Shown here one piece after another: positions 42,753-53,796 of a DNA stretch of 64,000 nucleotides. How positions within the stretch are numbered: position 1 is the stretch's first letter; each line of letters starts with the position of its first letter. The stretch is from positions 62,001-126,000 of the forward strand of contig NZ_JBIMER010000006.1 in the NCBI RefSeq assembly GCF_051262515.1, in the 5' to 3' direction. Both the position numbers and the translations under genes were made by a program. The stretch is from Arthrobacter_N sp051262515. GTDB lineage: Bacteria > Actinomycetota > Actinomycetes > Actinomycetales > Micrococcaceae. Below the pieces are notes generated by a model. It was not told the origin of the DNA. It saw only the letters and a list, made by a program, of their open reading frames with translations, and did not search any database.

Positions 42753-44539
42753 CAGTACTTACGCTCCATCGGCTGGTAACGGGTGAAGATCACGGGCTTG
42801 GTGTCGAAACGCATGCCCTTGACGCCTTCGGTCTCCGCGGCCGCGTCGCGGTAGATCATCGAGTGCTGCATGAAGTTGGCGTCGTCGCGATCCGGGAAGT
42901 CCTCCCGGAAGTGGCCGCCGCGCGATTCGTTGCGGTGCATGGCCGCCACGGTCATGACCTCGGCTAGGTCCAGCAGGAAGCCGAGCTCGACGGCCTCGAG
43001 CAGGTCCAGGTTGAAGCGCTTGCCCTTGTCCTGCACGGTGATGTTGGCGTAGCGCGCACGCAGGGCGGTGATGTCCGCCAGCGTCTGCGTGATCGTGTCG
43101 CCACTGCGGAACACCTGCATGTTCAGGTCCATGGTGTCCTGCAGGTCCTTGCGGATGGCGGCGACCTTCTCGCTGCCGCCGCCGTTGCGCACGACTTCCA
43201 GCAGGGCGACGGTTTCCGCCGCGGCGTTCTCCGGCACATCGACCCAGTCCGCCGTCTTGGCGTATTCCGCGGCCTGGATCCCGGCGCGCTTGCCGAAGAC
43301 GTTGATGTCCAGCAGGGAGTTGGTGCCGAGCCGGTTGGAACCGTGCACGGAAACGCAGGCCACCTCTCCGGCGGCGTACAGGCCGGGGACCACGGTGTCG
43401 TTGTCCTGGAGGACCTCGGCCTTGATGTTGGTCGGCACGCCGCCCATGATGTAGTGCGCGGTCGGGAAGACCGGAACCGGCTCGGTGTAGGGCTCGACGC
43501 CGAGGTACGTGCGGGCGAACTCCGTGATGTCCGGAAGCTTCGCGTCGATGTGCGCGGGCTCCAGGTGGGTCAGGTCCAGGAGGACGTAGTCCTTGTTCGG
43601 GCCGCAACCGCGGCCCTCGCGTACCTCGTTGGCCATCGAACGGGCCACGATGTCGCGCGGCGCCAGGTCCTTGATGGTGGGCGCGTAGCGCTCCATGAAG
43701 CGCTCGCCCTCGGAGTTGCGCAGGATCGCGCCCTCGCCGCGCGCGGCTTCGGAGAGCAGGATGCCCAGGCCGGCCAGGCCGGTCGGGTGGAACTGGATGA
43801 ACTCCATGTCCTCCAGCGGGATGCCCTTGCGGAACGCGATGCCCATGCCGTCGCCGGTCAGGGTGTGCGCGTTGGACGTGGTCTTGAAGACCTTGCCCGC
43901 GCCGCCGGTCGCGAAAACCACGGACTTGGCCTGGAAAATGTGCAGCTCGCCGCTGGCGAGGTCGTAGGAGACGACGCCGGCCACGCGCTTCTGCAGGAAA
44001 GTGGTGCCGTCCTCGCGGGTGGCCTCCTCCTCGACCGTGAGCAGATCCAGCACGTAGTACTCGTTGTAGAACTCGACGTTGTGCTTCACGCAGTTTTGGT
44101 ACAGCGTCTGCAGGATCATATGGCCGGTGCGGTCCGCGGCGTAGCACGCGCGCCGGACGGGCGCCTTGCCGTGGTCGCGGGTGTGTCCGCCGAAGCGGCG
44201 CTGGTCGATCTTGCCCTCGGGCGTCCGGTTGAAGGGCAGGCCCATCTTCTCCAGGTCCAGCACCGCGTCGATGGCCTCCTTGGCCATGACCTCCGCGGCG
44301 TCCTGGTCCACCAGGTAGTCGCCACCCTTGACGGTGTCGAACGTGTGCCACTCCCAGTTGTCTTCCTCGACGTTGGCAAGTGCCGCGCACATGCCGCCCT
44401 GTGCGGCGCCCGTGTGGGAGCGCGTGGGGTAAAGCTTGGTGAGTACCGCCGTGTGCGCGCGCTGGCCGGACTCGATGGCGGCGCGCATGCCGGCGCCACC
44501 TGCGCCGACGATGACGACGTCGTACTTATGTACCTGCAT
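42752..44539 (-). CDS. sdhA: Succinate dehydrogenase flavoprotein subunit
   Basis: A 595-residue catalytic subunit oxidising succinate to fumarate. The dinucleotide loop is VIVGAGGAGMRAAIE, followed by the covalent FAD attachment motif RSHTGAAQGGM with H42. The substrate-site sequences HPTGLAGLGILLSEAARGEGA and GSNRLGTNSLLDINVFGKRAG are intact. It is 52 nt after sdhD. Expected to act at the cytosolic membrane face with SdhB. Confidence 0.95.
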   Translation of the reverse strand: MQVHKYDVVIVGAGGAGMRAAIESGQRAHTAVLTKLYPTRSHTGAAQGGMCAALANVEEDNWEWHTFDTVKGGDYLVDQDAAEVMAKEAIDAVLDLEKMGLPFNRTPEGKIDQRRFGGHTRDHGKAPVRRACYAADRTGHMILQTLYQNCVKHNVEFYNEYYVLDLLTVEEEATREDGTTFLQKRVAGVVSYDLASGELHIFQAKSVVFATGGAGKVFKTTSNAHTLTGDGMGIAFRKGIPLEDMEFIQFHPTGLAGLGILLSEAARGEGAILRNSEGERFMERYAPTIKDLAPRDIVARSMANEVREGRGCGPNKDYVLLDLTHLEPAHIDAKLPDITEFARTYLGVEPYTEPVPVFPTAHYIMGGVPTNIKAEVLQDNDTVVPGLYAAGEVACVSVHGSNRLGTNSLLDINVFGKRAGIQAAEYAKTADWVDVPENAAAETVALLEVVRNGGGSEKVAAIRKDLQDTMDLNMQVFRSGDTITQTLADITALRARYANITVQDKGKRFNLDLLEAVELGFLLDLAEVMTVAAMHRNESRGGHFREDFPDRDDANFMQHSMIYRDAAAETEGVKGMRFDTKPVIFTRYQPMERKY

Positions 44540-44591
44540 ACCGGATGCTCTCTCTTCTCTAAGACTTTGGTGTCGGCGCAGTGCGCCGGTA

Positions 44592-45038
44592 CTACTGGCA
44601 GACGGGGAGGGTGGAGCCCGCGATGCAGGGATCGAACGTGAAGATCACGAGGGTGCCGAGCACGATGATCACGGCCGTGCTGACGTACAGCACCGTCTTC
44701 AGCCAGAAACGGGTGCCGCTCTTGTCCGCGTAGTCGTTGATGATGGTGCGCACGCCGTTGGTGCCGTGCAGCATGGCCAGCCAGAGCATCGTCAGGTCCC
44801 AGAACTGCCAGACCGGGTTGGCCCACTTGCCGGCGACGAAACCGAAGTCGATCCCGTGGACGCCCTCGTCGACGAGCAGGTTGACGAAGAGGTGGGCGAA
44901 GATGAGGACGACGAGGACCAGGCCGGAGAGGCGCATGAACAGCCACGCCAGCATCTCGAAGTTGCTGCTCTTGCTGTTGGCGCGGTTGTACCGGGCCTCG
45001 ATGCGGCCCGAACGCGGGGCTACGAATTCAGTTGCCAT
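44592..45038 (-). CDS. sdhD: Succinate dehydrogenase membrane anchor subunit D
   Basis: A 148-residue protein with three transmembrane helices that anchors SdhAB and helps bind quinone and haem b. The first helix (RLSGLVLVVLIFAHLFVNLLV) contains the expected haem-ligand-type His, and WDLTMLWLAMLHGTNGVRTIINDY matches the SdhD quinone-side loop. It starts 3 nt after sdhC ends. Confidence 0.9.
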   Translation of the reverse strand: MATEFVAPRSGRIEARYNRANSKSSNFEMLAWLFMRLSGLVLVVLIFAHLFVNLLVDEGVHGIDFGFVAGKWANPVWQFWDLTMLWLAMLHGTNGVRTIINDYADKSGTRFWLKTVLYVSTAVIIVLGTLVIFTFDPCIAGSTLPVCQ

Positions 45039-45041
45039 GGC

Positions 45042-45422
45042 TTAGTAGCCTCCAAATGCGAGGGAAAGGTGGCGGATCGAGAAACCGATCATCGTGACGG
45101 CCCACACGGCCAAGACGCCCCACAGCATCTGGCGGTGGTACTTGGGGCCCTGCTTCCAGAAGTCGACCAGGATGAGCCGCAGGCCGTTGAACGCGTGGAA
45201 CATGATGGCTGCCACGAGGCCGAGCTCACCGAGGGCCATCAACGGGTTCTTGTAGGTCTCCATGATGGCGTCGTACGCGTCGGGGGAGACCCGGACCAGG
45301 GACGTGTCGAGCACGTGCACCAATAGGAAAAAGAATATGACGACACCGGTGACACGATGTCCGACCCAGGACCATTGGCCTTCGCGGCCACGGTAGAGGG
45401 TGCCTGACGAAGTCTTCGACAC
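45042..45422 (-). CDS. sdhC: Succinate dehydrogenase cytochrome b556 subunit C
   Basis: A 126-residue three-helix anchor with GHRVTGVVIFFFLLVHVLDTSL (haem His and S/R quinone-site residues) and AAIMFHAFNGLRLILVDF. The start is set at GTG 45422, because GGAGG lies 8 nt upstream of it. The more obvious ATG at 45437 contains this GGAGG inside its own second and third codons, which would leave it without a ribosome site. First gene of the sdhCDAB operon; a TAAGAT -10 is seen upstream. Confidence 0.9.
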   Translation of the reverse strand: MSKTSSGTLYRGREGQWSWVGHRVTGVVIFFFLLVHVLDTSLVRVSPDAYDAIMETYKNPLMALGELGLVAAIMFHAFNGLRLILVDFWKQGPKYHRQMLWGVLAVWAVTMIGFSIRHLSLAFGGY

Positions 45423-45505
45423 TGAATTAACCTCCATGCATCGCAAGGGCGCTTGTGCGGCTGCCACACAAAAAATTGACGCCGGTGCGTGAGCGTTCAA
45501 GCCCG

Positions 45506-45511
45506 ATCTTA
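45506..45511 (-). promoter_or_regulatory. -10 element TAAGAT of the sdh operon
   Basis: TAAGAT on the minus strand lies about 85 nt upstream of the sdhC GTG, giving a leader of roughly 75 nt. A small palindrome GTGAG-N4-CTCAC is 42 nt further upstream (45553-45566) and could bind a regulator. No good -35 is visible. Confidence 0.4.
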
Positions 45512-45675
45512 GACCACGGGGCTGTTGCGCCCGCATCATTGCGGCGCCTCTTGTGAGAAGCCTCACCAATGAGACGCGACGCGGCCGGAAATCCGCGAAA
45601 TGTGGCCGAATTCGGCAACGTCGACGTGCCCTAAATGGCTACGGGCGCGTGGGCCGTCCCGCGGGGCGGATCCGC

Positions 45676-45681
45676 TAGCCT
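45676..45681 (+). promoter_or_regulatory. -10 element TAGCCT, leaderless promoter of manC
   Basis: TAGCCT ends 6 nt before ATG 45688; the two GTG codons in between (45682, 45685) are too close to the box to be starts. Confidence 0.45.
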
Positions 45682-45687
45682 GTGGTG

Positions 45688-46800
45688 ATGAACTCTGATC
45701 CGTTGGGGCGCTTCCATTGCGTCATTCCGGCAGGTGGCGTGGGAACGCGCCTCTGGCCGTTGTCCCGTGCCGCCGCGCCGAAGTTCCTGCACGACCTGAC
45801 GGGTTCCGGCACGACCCTCATCAGGGCCACCTACGACCGCCTGTGCCCCCTGGTCGGGGAGCGGATCATGGTGGTCACCGGCCAGGCCCACCGCGCCGCC
45901 GTCCTGGGCCAGCTGCCGGAGCTCGACGACGGCAAGCTCGTCCTGGAGAGCGAACCCAAGGACTCCGCCGCGGCCATTGGGCTGGCCGCGGCGATCCTCT
46001 ACCGCCGCGATCCCGAGACCATCATGGGTTCCTTCGCCGCGGACCAGGTGATCGGCCCGGTCGACGTCTTCCAGCAGGCCGTGCGCGAGGCCGTGCACAC
46101 GGCGGCCGGCGGAAAAATCGTGACGATCGGCATCCGCCCCACGGTGGCCTCGACCGCTTTCGGCTACATCCGCAGCGGTGCTCCGCTGGAGGTCGCCGGG
46201 GCGCCCAGCGCCACCGATGTCGTCGAATTCGTGGAGAAGCCGAACGAGGACGTCGCGCAGTCCTACATCGACACGGGCGACTACTTCTGGAACGCCGGCA
46301 TGTTCGTGGCGCCGGTGGCCCTGATGCTCGCCCACTTGGAACGCAACGAGCCGGAACTCCACCGGGGCCTCCTGGAGATCGCGGCGGCCTGGGACACCGA
46401 CGAACGCGACGAGGTCATGGCGCGCGTCTGGCCGGGATTGCCGAAGATCGCCATCGATTACGCCGTCGCCGAACCGGCCGCGGCCGTCGGCGACGTGGCG
46501 ATGATCCCCGGGACCTTCACCTGGGACGACGTCGGCGACTTCGCCGCGATCGGCCGGCTCAACCCCGCGGCGGAGAGCAGCCACATCACCGTTCTCGGGG
46601 AGGGGGCCCGCGTCTACGCGGACCGCGCCTCCGGCGTCGTGGTGTCCGATTCGAAGCGCGTCATCGCGCTCATCGGGATCGAGGACGTGGTCATCGTGGA
46701 CACCCCCGACGCGCTGCTGGTCACCACCAAGGAGCACGCGCAGTCCGTCAAGGAGGCGGTGGCGGCGCTCAAGGCCTCCGGTGACGTGGATGTGCTCTAG
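45688..46800 (+). CDS. manC: Mannose-1-phosphate guanylyltransferase
   Basis: A 370-residue nucleotidyltransferase making GDP-mannose from mannose-1-phosphate and GTP. The N-terminal signature is PAGGVGTRLWPLSRAAAPKFLHDL with the catalytic R/K; the FVEKP motif is present as FVEKPNEDVAQ. The C-terminal part has the short beta-helix of this group but no fused phosphomannose isomerase domain. GDP-mannose would feed mannolipid and glycan synthesis, including the GT4 enzyme at 1893. Transcript appears leaderless. Confidence 0.9.
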   Translation: MNSDPLGRFHCVIPAGGVGTRLWPLSRAAAPKFLHDLTGSGTTLIRATYDRLCPLVGERIMVVTGQAHRAAVLGQLPELDDGKLVLESEPKDSAAAIGLAAAILYRRDPETIMGSFAADQVIGPVDVFQQAVREAVHTAAGGKIVTIGIRPTVASTAFGYIRSGAPLEVAGAPSATDVVEFVEKPNEDVAQSYIDTGDYFWNAGMFVAPVALMLAHLERNEPELHRGLLEIAAAWDTDERDEVMARVWPGLPKIAIDYAVAEPAAAVGDVAMIPGTFTWDDVGDFAAIGRLNPAAESSHITVLGEGARVYADRASGVVVSDSKRVIALIGIEDVVIVDTPDALLVTTKEHAQSVKEAVAALKASGDVDVL

Positions 46801-46851
46801 GGCGTTCATGACGCGTCGGGCGCCCATCGTGGGTTTCCGGGCGCTTGGACG

Positions 46852-46857
46852 TAGGGT
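46852..46857 (+). promoter_or_regulatory. -10 element TAGGGT, leaderless promoter
   Basis: TAGGGT ends 6 nt before the GTG at 46864, with no Shine-Dalgarno sequence. Confidence 0.45.
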
Positions 46858-46863
46858 TTCCCT

Positions 46864-48081
46864 GTGAGATCCGTAACCGACGCCGAGCCGCACATTCCGC
46901 CACTGGGGGAGTGGGTGGAACCGCTGGTGGGCCAGCTTGTCGCGTTCCGGCGCGACGTGCACGCGCACCCGGAGCTGTCCTTCAAGGAGTTCCGCACCAC
47001 CGAAAAGCTCGTCGAGGCGCTGTCCGACGCCGGCCTGGAGCCCCAGCGGCTGGAAAGCACCGGCCTGTTCGTCGACGTGGGCGCGGGTCCGATCGCGCTG
47101 GGCCTGCGCGCTGACATCGACGCGCTTCCCATTCTGGAGGAAACGGAGCTCGAGTACGCCTCGACCCGGACGGGCGTGTGCCACGCGTGTGGCCACGACG
47201 TCCACACCACGGTGATGCTCGGCGTCGCGCTGACGCTCAAGAGGCTCTTGGACGCGGGGCGGCTCGCGGCCCGGATCAGGATCATCTTCCAACCCGCCGA
47301 GGAAACAATGCCCGGCGGCGCGCTGTCCGTCATCGAGGAGGGCGTGCTCGACGACGTCCCGCGCATCCTTGCGCTGCACTGCGAACCCCGGATCGACGCC
47401 GGCACCATCGGCACGCGCATCGGTGCCATCACGAGCGCCAGCGACACGATCAAGATCGAGCTCACGGGACGCGGCGGGCACACGTCCAGGCCCCACCTCA
47501 CGGAGGACCTGGTGTTCGCGTTGGCGGAGATCGCTGTCAACGTCCCGGCGGTGCTGAACCGGCGCATCGACGTGCGCAGCGCGGTGTCCGTTGTCTGGGG
47601 CCAGATCCACGCGGGCTCGGCCCCGAACGCCATCCCCGCGACCGGCTACATGGCCGGCACCATGCGTTGCCTCGACGGCGAGGCCTGGCAGGGTGCCGGC
47701 GACCTCCTGGACGAGGTGGTGCGGCAGGTCGCCGTTCCCTACGGCGTCGAGGTCAAGTTGGAGCACACTCGGGGGGTGCCGCCGGTGGTTAACACGGAGG
47801 CGGAGACGGACCTCATCGAGAATGCCGCCCGCGCGGAGTTCGGTTCGGGGGCCATTGTGCTGACGCCGCAGTCCATGGGTGGCGAGGATTTCGCCTGGAT
47901 GACCAACCGGATCCCCGGTTCGATGATGCGCCTGGGTACGCGGACGCCCGGCGGCGAGACATACGACCTGCACCGGGGCGACTACGCGCCGGACGAGCGC
48001 GCGATCGTGACCGGCGTGCGGGTGATGGCGTCCGCGGCACTGCGCGCCGCCGCGGAACTCGAAAGACGTTCCGGCCAATAG
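46864..48081 (+). CDS. M20D family amidohydrolase / peptidase
   Basis: A 405-residue two-metal hydrolase of the M20 family, amidohydrolase subgroup (hippurate hydrolase, indole-acetyl-amino-acid hydrolase, N-acetyl-diaminopimelate deacetylase). The metal-binding motif is CHACGHDVHTTVMLGVAL, preceded by GLRADIDALPI; FQPAEETMPGGALSVIEEG holds the catalytic glutamate pair, and MGGEDFAWM a further metal residue. The dimerisation domain lies around residues 190-305. No signal peptide. Substrate probably an N-acyl amino acid; monocistronic. Confidence 0.85.
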   Translation: MRSVTDAEPHIPPLGEWVEPLVGQLVAFRRDVHAHPELSFKEFRTTEKLVEALSDAGLEPQRLESTGLFVDVGAGPIALGLRADIDALPILEETELEYASTRTGVCHACGHDVHTTVMLGVALTLKRLLDAGRLAARIRIIFQPAEETMPGGALSVIEEGVLDDVPRILALHCEPRIDAGTIGTRIGAITSASDTIKIELTGRGGHTSRPHLTEDLVFALAEIAVNVPAVLNRRIDVRSAVSVVWGQIHAGSAPNAIPATGYMAGTMRCLDGEAWQGAGDLLDEVVRQVAVPYGVEVKLEHTRGVPPVVNTEAETDLIENAARAEFGSGAIVLTPQSMGGEDFAWMTNRIPGSMMRLGTRTPGGETYDLHRGDYAPDERAIVTGVRVMASAALRAAAELERRSGQ

Positions 48082-48160
48082 CCCTACGGCTTGGTAACAA
48101 AACGTCAACGATGTAGATATCCGGCGCTCCCTGGGGTGGTGGGCATCGACGGGCCACGGC

Positions 48161-48166
48161 TAGTCT
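48161..48166 (+). promoter_or_regulatory. -10 element TAGTCT of the BMP lipoprotein gene
   Basis: TAGTCT lies about 118 nt before the TTG start, giving a long leader. The leader contains a perfect hairpin CGGGCGC-GGTC-GCGCCCG (48181-48198). No known riboswitch class was recognised in it. Confidence 0.4.
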
Positions 48167-48284
48167 TGGTTCGTTAATTCCGGGCGCGGTCGCGCCCGTG
48201 TTTCAGCACGCCCGTCGAAAACAGAACACTCGTGCGGACACTCGCCGTGGATCGGTGCTGGGCTTACTCGTTACTGGAGGAATC

Positions 48285-49400
48285 TTGAAGAATTCACTGC
48301 GCAAGCTCAAGCGCTCCACCGGTGTTGCGGCCGCCGTCCTCGGCGCGTCCGCACTCGCGCTCACCGGCTGCGGCGCCGCACCCGAAGCCGCACCGTCCAG
48401 CGCCGCCGGATCCGCGCCGGCCGGCGCCGCCGACTACACCGGTTGCATCGTGTCCGATTCGGGCGGATTCGAGGACCGCTCGTTCAACCAGTCCTCCTAC
48501 GAGGGGCTGACGCTGGCGAAGGAGGAGCTCGGCATTTCCACGAAGCAGGCCGAGTCCCAGGCGGCGACGGACTTCGAGCCGAATCTGAACTCCATGGTGC
48601 GGGGCGGATGCGATCTGACCGTCACGGTCGGCTTCCTGCTCGCCGACGCTACCAAGAAGATCGCCGCGGCCAATACGGATGCGCACTTCGCCATTGTCGA
48701 CGACGGCTCGATCGAGGCCGACAACGTCAAGCCGATCGTCTACGACACGGCGCAGGCCGCGTTCCTGGCCGGCTACCTGGCCGCGGGAACCACCGAGACC
48801 GGCAAGGTCGCCACCTACGGCGGCATGAACATCCCGACCGTCACCATCTTCATGGACGGCTTCGCCGAGGGCGTCGCGCACCACAACGCGGAGAAGGGCA
48901 CCGACGTCGAGGTCCTCGGCTGGAACTCCGAAACCCAGAACGGCACCTTCACCGGCGACTTCGAGAACCAGGGCAAGGGCAAGACGAACACCACCAACTT
49001 CGTCAACGAGGGCGCGGACATCGTCCTGCCCGTCGCCGGCCCGGTGGGGTTGGGAACGCTCGACGCCGTGAAGGAACTCAACGCCGGCGGCAAGGACGTC
49101 AAGGTCATCTGGGTCGACTCCGACGGCTTCCTCACGGTCCCGAACGGCAAGGAGTTCATCCTGACCTCGGTCATGAAGCTGATGGGCGAGGCCGTGCAGC
49201 AGGTCATCACCGAGGACGTCAACGGCAACTGGGACAACACCCCGTACGTGGGAACCCTGGAGAACGACGGCGTCGCGCTGGCCCCGTTCCACGATCTCGA
49301 CTCCGAGGTCTCCGACGAGTTGAAGTCTGAACTCGAGCAGCTCAAGGCGGACATCATCTCCGGCGACGTCAAGGCGGAGTCCCCCTCCAGCCCCAAGTAG
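48285..49400 (+). CDS. BMP-family nucleoside-binding lipoprotein
   Basis: A 371-residue basic-membrane-protein (BMP/Med) type substrate-binding lipoprotein; lipobox LTGC with C29, then an Ala/Ser/Pro linker. The mature fold shows YTGCIVSDSGGFEDRSFNQSSYEGL (the family start), NLNSMVRGGCDLTVTVGFLL and NTTNFVNEGADIVLPVAGPVGLGTLDAV. Related proteins (PnrA, BmpA, NupN) bind purine and pyrimidine nucleosides. TTG 48285 is selected because GGAGG lies just in front and the signal peptide then has normal length. Two hairpins separate it from its ABC partners. Confidence 0.9.
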   Translation: MKNSLRKLKRSTGVAAAVLGASALALTGCGAAPEAAPSSAAGSAPAGAADYTGCIVSDSGGFEDRSFNQSSYEGLTLAKEELGISTKQAESQAATDFEPNLNSMVRGGCDLTVTVGFLLADATKKIAAANTDAHFAIVDDGSIEADNVKPIVYDTAQAAFLAGYLAAGTTETGKVATYGGMNIPTVTIFMDGFAEGVAHHNAEKGTDVEVLGWNSETQNGTFTGDFENQGKGKTNTTNFVNEGADIVLPVAGPVGLGTLDAVKELNAGGKDVKVIWVDSDGFLTVPNGKEFILTSVMKLMGEAVQQVITEDVNGNWDNTPYVGTLENDGVALAPFHDLDSEVSDELKSELEQLKADIISGDVKAESPSSPK

Positions 49401-49405
49401 CAGCC

Positions 49406-49435
49406 GCGGCCGGTGGGTTTCCGCGCACCGGCCGC
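49406..49435 (+). terminator. Hairpin after the BMP lipoprotein gene
   Basis: GCGGCCGGTG (49406-49415) pairs perfectly with CACCGGCCGC (49426-49435) around a 10-nt loop, 5 nt after the stop. It may partly end transcription or protect the lipoprotein message. Confidence 0.6.
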
Positions 49436-49459
49436 CACGCACCGGCGGGCATACGCCGA

Positions 49460-49505
49460 CGCGCCGTCCGTCCCCGCAGGAACCCCTGCGCGGGCGGGCG
49501 GCGCG
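49460..49505 (+). terminator. Second hairpin between BMP and ABC genes
   Basis: A 21-nt arm (49460-49480) pairs with 49485-49505, with one mismatch and two wobbles, around a 4-nt loop, followed by TTTACGG. Together with the hairpin before it, this suggests the lipoprotein is made in excess over the transporter subunits. Confidence 0.55.
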
Positions 49506-49613
49506 TTTACGGCCATGCCCGCCGGACGCGCGGTTACGCTGGGCACAGACCGCTCCGGATGAATCGCGGCCCCGCCGTCACAGGGGCCGCACAGAAGGGA
49601 ACAGGTACGGCAA

Positions 49614-51153
49614 GTGAAACTCGAGCTTCGGGGCATCACGAAAAAATTCGGCTCGTTCGTGGCCAACGACCACATCGACGTCGTCGTCGAATCCGGTCAG
49701 GTGCATTCGCTCCTGGGCGAGAACGGCGCCGGAAAATCCACGCTGATGAACGTCCTCTTCGGCCTGTACGAGGCCACCGAGGGCGAGATCCTCATCGACG
49801 ACAAGCCCGTGCGCTTCAACGGCCCCGGCGACGCCATGGCCGCGGGCATCGGCATGGTCCACCAGCACTTCATGCTGGTCCCCGTGTTCACGGTCGCAGA
49901 GAACGTCGCCCTCGGCGACGAGTTCACGCGGGCCGGCGGGATCCTGGACCTCGAGCGGACCCGGCGGCGGATCCGCGAGATCTCCGACCGCTACGGCTTC
50001 CATGTGGACCCGGACGCCCACGTGGAGGACCTGCCGGTCGGGGTGCAACAGCGCGTGGAGATCATCAAGGCCCTCGTCCGCGAGGCCAAGGTGCTTATCC
50101 TCGACGAGCCCACGGCCGTGTTGACGCCGCAGGAGACCGATGAACTGCTGTCCATCATCGGCCAGCTGCGCGCATCGGGGACGGCGATCGTCTTCATCTC
50201 GCACAAGCTGCGGGAGGTCAAGGCCATCTCCGACACCATCACGGTGATCCGCCGGGGCAAGGTCGTCGGCACCGCCGAGCCGACCGCGTCCCCCGCCGAA
50301 CTGGCCTCCCTGATGGTCGGGCGCTCCGTGAGCCTGAGCCTGGACAAGGAGTCCGGGCAGCCGGGCCGGGAGACTTTCCGTGTCGAGAACCTCACGGTCC
50401 GGACGGCCACGGGCCACGTCGCGCTGGACCACGTCTCGTTCGGGATCGCCCAGGGCGAGATCCTTGCGGTCGCCGGTGTCCAGGGCAACGGCCAAACGGA
50501 GTTGACCGAGGCGGTGATGGGCCTGCTGCCACACGTGACCGGAGCCGTCATGTTGGACGGGGAGAACCTGCTGGGCCGGACCGTCAAGCAGATCGTGAAC
50601 TCCGGCGTCGGATTCGTTCCCGAAGACCGCAGCACGGACGGACTCGTGGGCACGTTCACGGTCGCGGAGAACCTGGTGCTGAACCAGTACGACCGCGCGC
50701 CGTACGCCCGTGGCCTGGGCATGAAGCCGTCCGTGATTGCCCGGAACGCGGACGCCAAGATCGCGGAATTCGATATCAGAACCCAGGGCGGCCAGGTCAA
50801 CGTCGGCACGCTGTCCGGCGGGAACCAGCAGAAGGTCGTCATGGCCCGCGAGCTGTCGCGGCCGCTGAAGCTCTTCATCGCCTCGCAGCCCACGCGCGGC
50901 GTCGACGTGGGTTCCATTGAATTCCTGCACCGCCGCATTATCGCCGAGCGCGACGTCGGCACCCCCGTCATGATCGTCTCCACCGAGCTCGACGAGGTCG
51001 TGGAACTCGCGGACCGCATCGCCGTCCTCTACAAGGGACGGCTGGTGGGCATCGTTCCCGGCGACACCCCGCGCGAGACGCTTGGCCTGATGATGGCCGG
51101 GGCCGGAATCGACGAGGCGCGGCAACACAACCCACACCAGACAGGGGCAGAGA

Positions 51154-51161
<8 letters not shown>
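49614..51161 (+). CDS. Nucleoside ABC transporter ATP-binding protein (BMP type, two ABC domains)
   Basis: A 515-residue double ATPase of the NupO/YufO type. First domain: Walker A GENGAGKST, signature LPVGVQQRVEI, Walker B LILDEPTAVL. Second domain: altered Walker A VQGNGQTEL, signature LSGGNQQKVVMA, and a Walker-B-like stretch LFIASQPTRG where the usual LDEP is ASQP, so only the first site is likely fully catalytic. The GTG start at 49614 follows AGGTACGGCAA. Overlaps the next gene by 8 nt. Confidence 0.9.
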
Positions 51162-52493
<1,332 letters not shown>

Positions 52494-52497
<4 letters not shown>

Positions 52498-53792
52498 CCG
52501 CCGCAACCGCCACCGCCGCCACCTCCGCCCCCGGGGCGGCTGGAAACGGCGCCGCGATTCGCAGCTGGGGGGCGCCGGTGACATTCGCCGTCCTTGCTCT
52601 CGTGGCGCTGGCCGGATTCGCGCTGGGCAGCCCGGACAGCTCGGCCCGCTTCAGGATCTCGAACGAAGGCGACGCGCTGCGCGTCCCGGACGTCGTCCTG
52701 GGGACCACGCTGGTCGGCTGGCTCGGCGCCGCGGTCCTGCTTGCGATCGCGGGCTACGCCGTGTATCTCACGACGGCGCACCGGCGCGTCCCGGCATGGG
52801 CCACGCCGGTGTTCGCGGCGGTGTTCGTCATCGCTTTCCTGGTCTGGGTCATCGGCAGCGCGAACAACCCGAACGTCTACCTCTCCGGCCTGATCGCCGG
52901 TTCCTTCACGCTGGCGATTCCGCTGATCTTCGGTTCCCTCTCCGGAGTGCTTTGCGAGCGGGCGGGCGTCATCAACATCGCGATCGAGGGACAGCTGCTG
53001 GCCGGCGCCTTCTGCGCGGCGATCGTCGGCTCCATGACGCAGAGCCTCGCCGCGGGCCTGATGGCCGCGGTGTTCGGCAGCGTGCTGGTGTCCGCGGTGT
53101 TGGCCGTCTTCAGCATCAAGTACCTGGTCAACCAGGTCATCGTCGGCGTGGTGCTCAACGTGCTCGTCGCGGGACTGACCAGCTTCCTGTTCTCCACGGT
53201 CATGAGCTCGGACGCGGCGCGGTTCAACAGCCCGCCGAGCTTCGGTTCCCTCCGCATCCCGGGCCTCGCGGACATCCCGGTCTTCGGTCCGATCTTCTTC
53301 AACCAGACGATCCTGGGCTACGGCATGTACGTGGCCGTTTTCCTGGTCTGGTTCGGCCTGTTCAAGACCCGCTGGGGACTGCGCGTCCGCGCGGTGGGCG
53401 AGCACCCGAAGGCCGCGGACACCGTGGGCATCAAGGTCAACGCGATGCGCTTCTGGAACGTGGTGCTCGCCGGCGTCGTCGCCGGAATCGGCGGTGCCTT
53501 CTTCACGCTGGTCACGTCCTCGAGCTTCAACAAGGAAATGACGGCCGGCCAGGGATTCATCGCCCTCGCGGCGCTGATCTTCGGCCGCTGGAATCCGATC
53601 GGAGCCTTCTTCGCGGCCCTGCTGTTCGGGTTCTCGCTCAACCTCTCGTTCGTGCTCACGATCCTGGGAACGCCGGTCCCGAGCCAGTTCATGCAGATGT
53701 TGCCGTACGCCGTGACGATTTTCGCGGTCGCCGGCCTGGCCGGCAAGAGCAGGCCGCCGGCGTCGAACGGCATTCCGTACGTGAAGGAATAG
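52494..53792 (+). CDS. Nucleoside ABC transporter permease (NupQ/YufQ-like)
   Basis: A 432-residue permease with about 10-12 helices; the N-terminal third carries three extra helices before the conserved core. The core has CERAGVINIAIEGQLLAGAF and the loop KTRWGLRVRAVGEHPKAADTVGIKVN, parallel to those of the preceding permease. GTG 52494 overlaps the upstream stop. It pairs with the previous subunit to form the translocation pore, and cdd follows 4 nt later. Confidence 0.9.
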
Positions 53793-53796
53793 GGCC

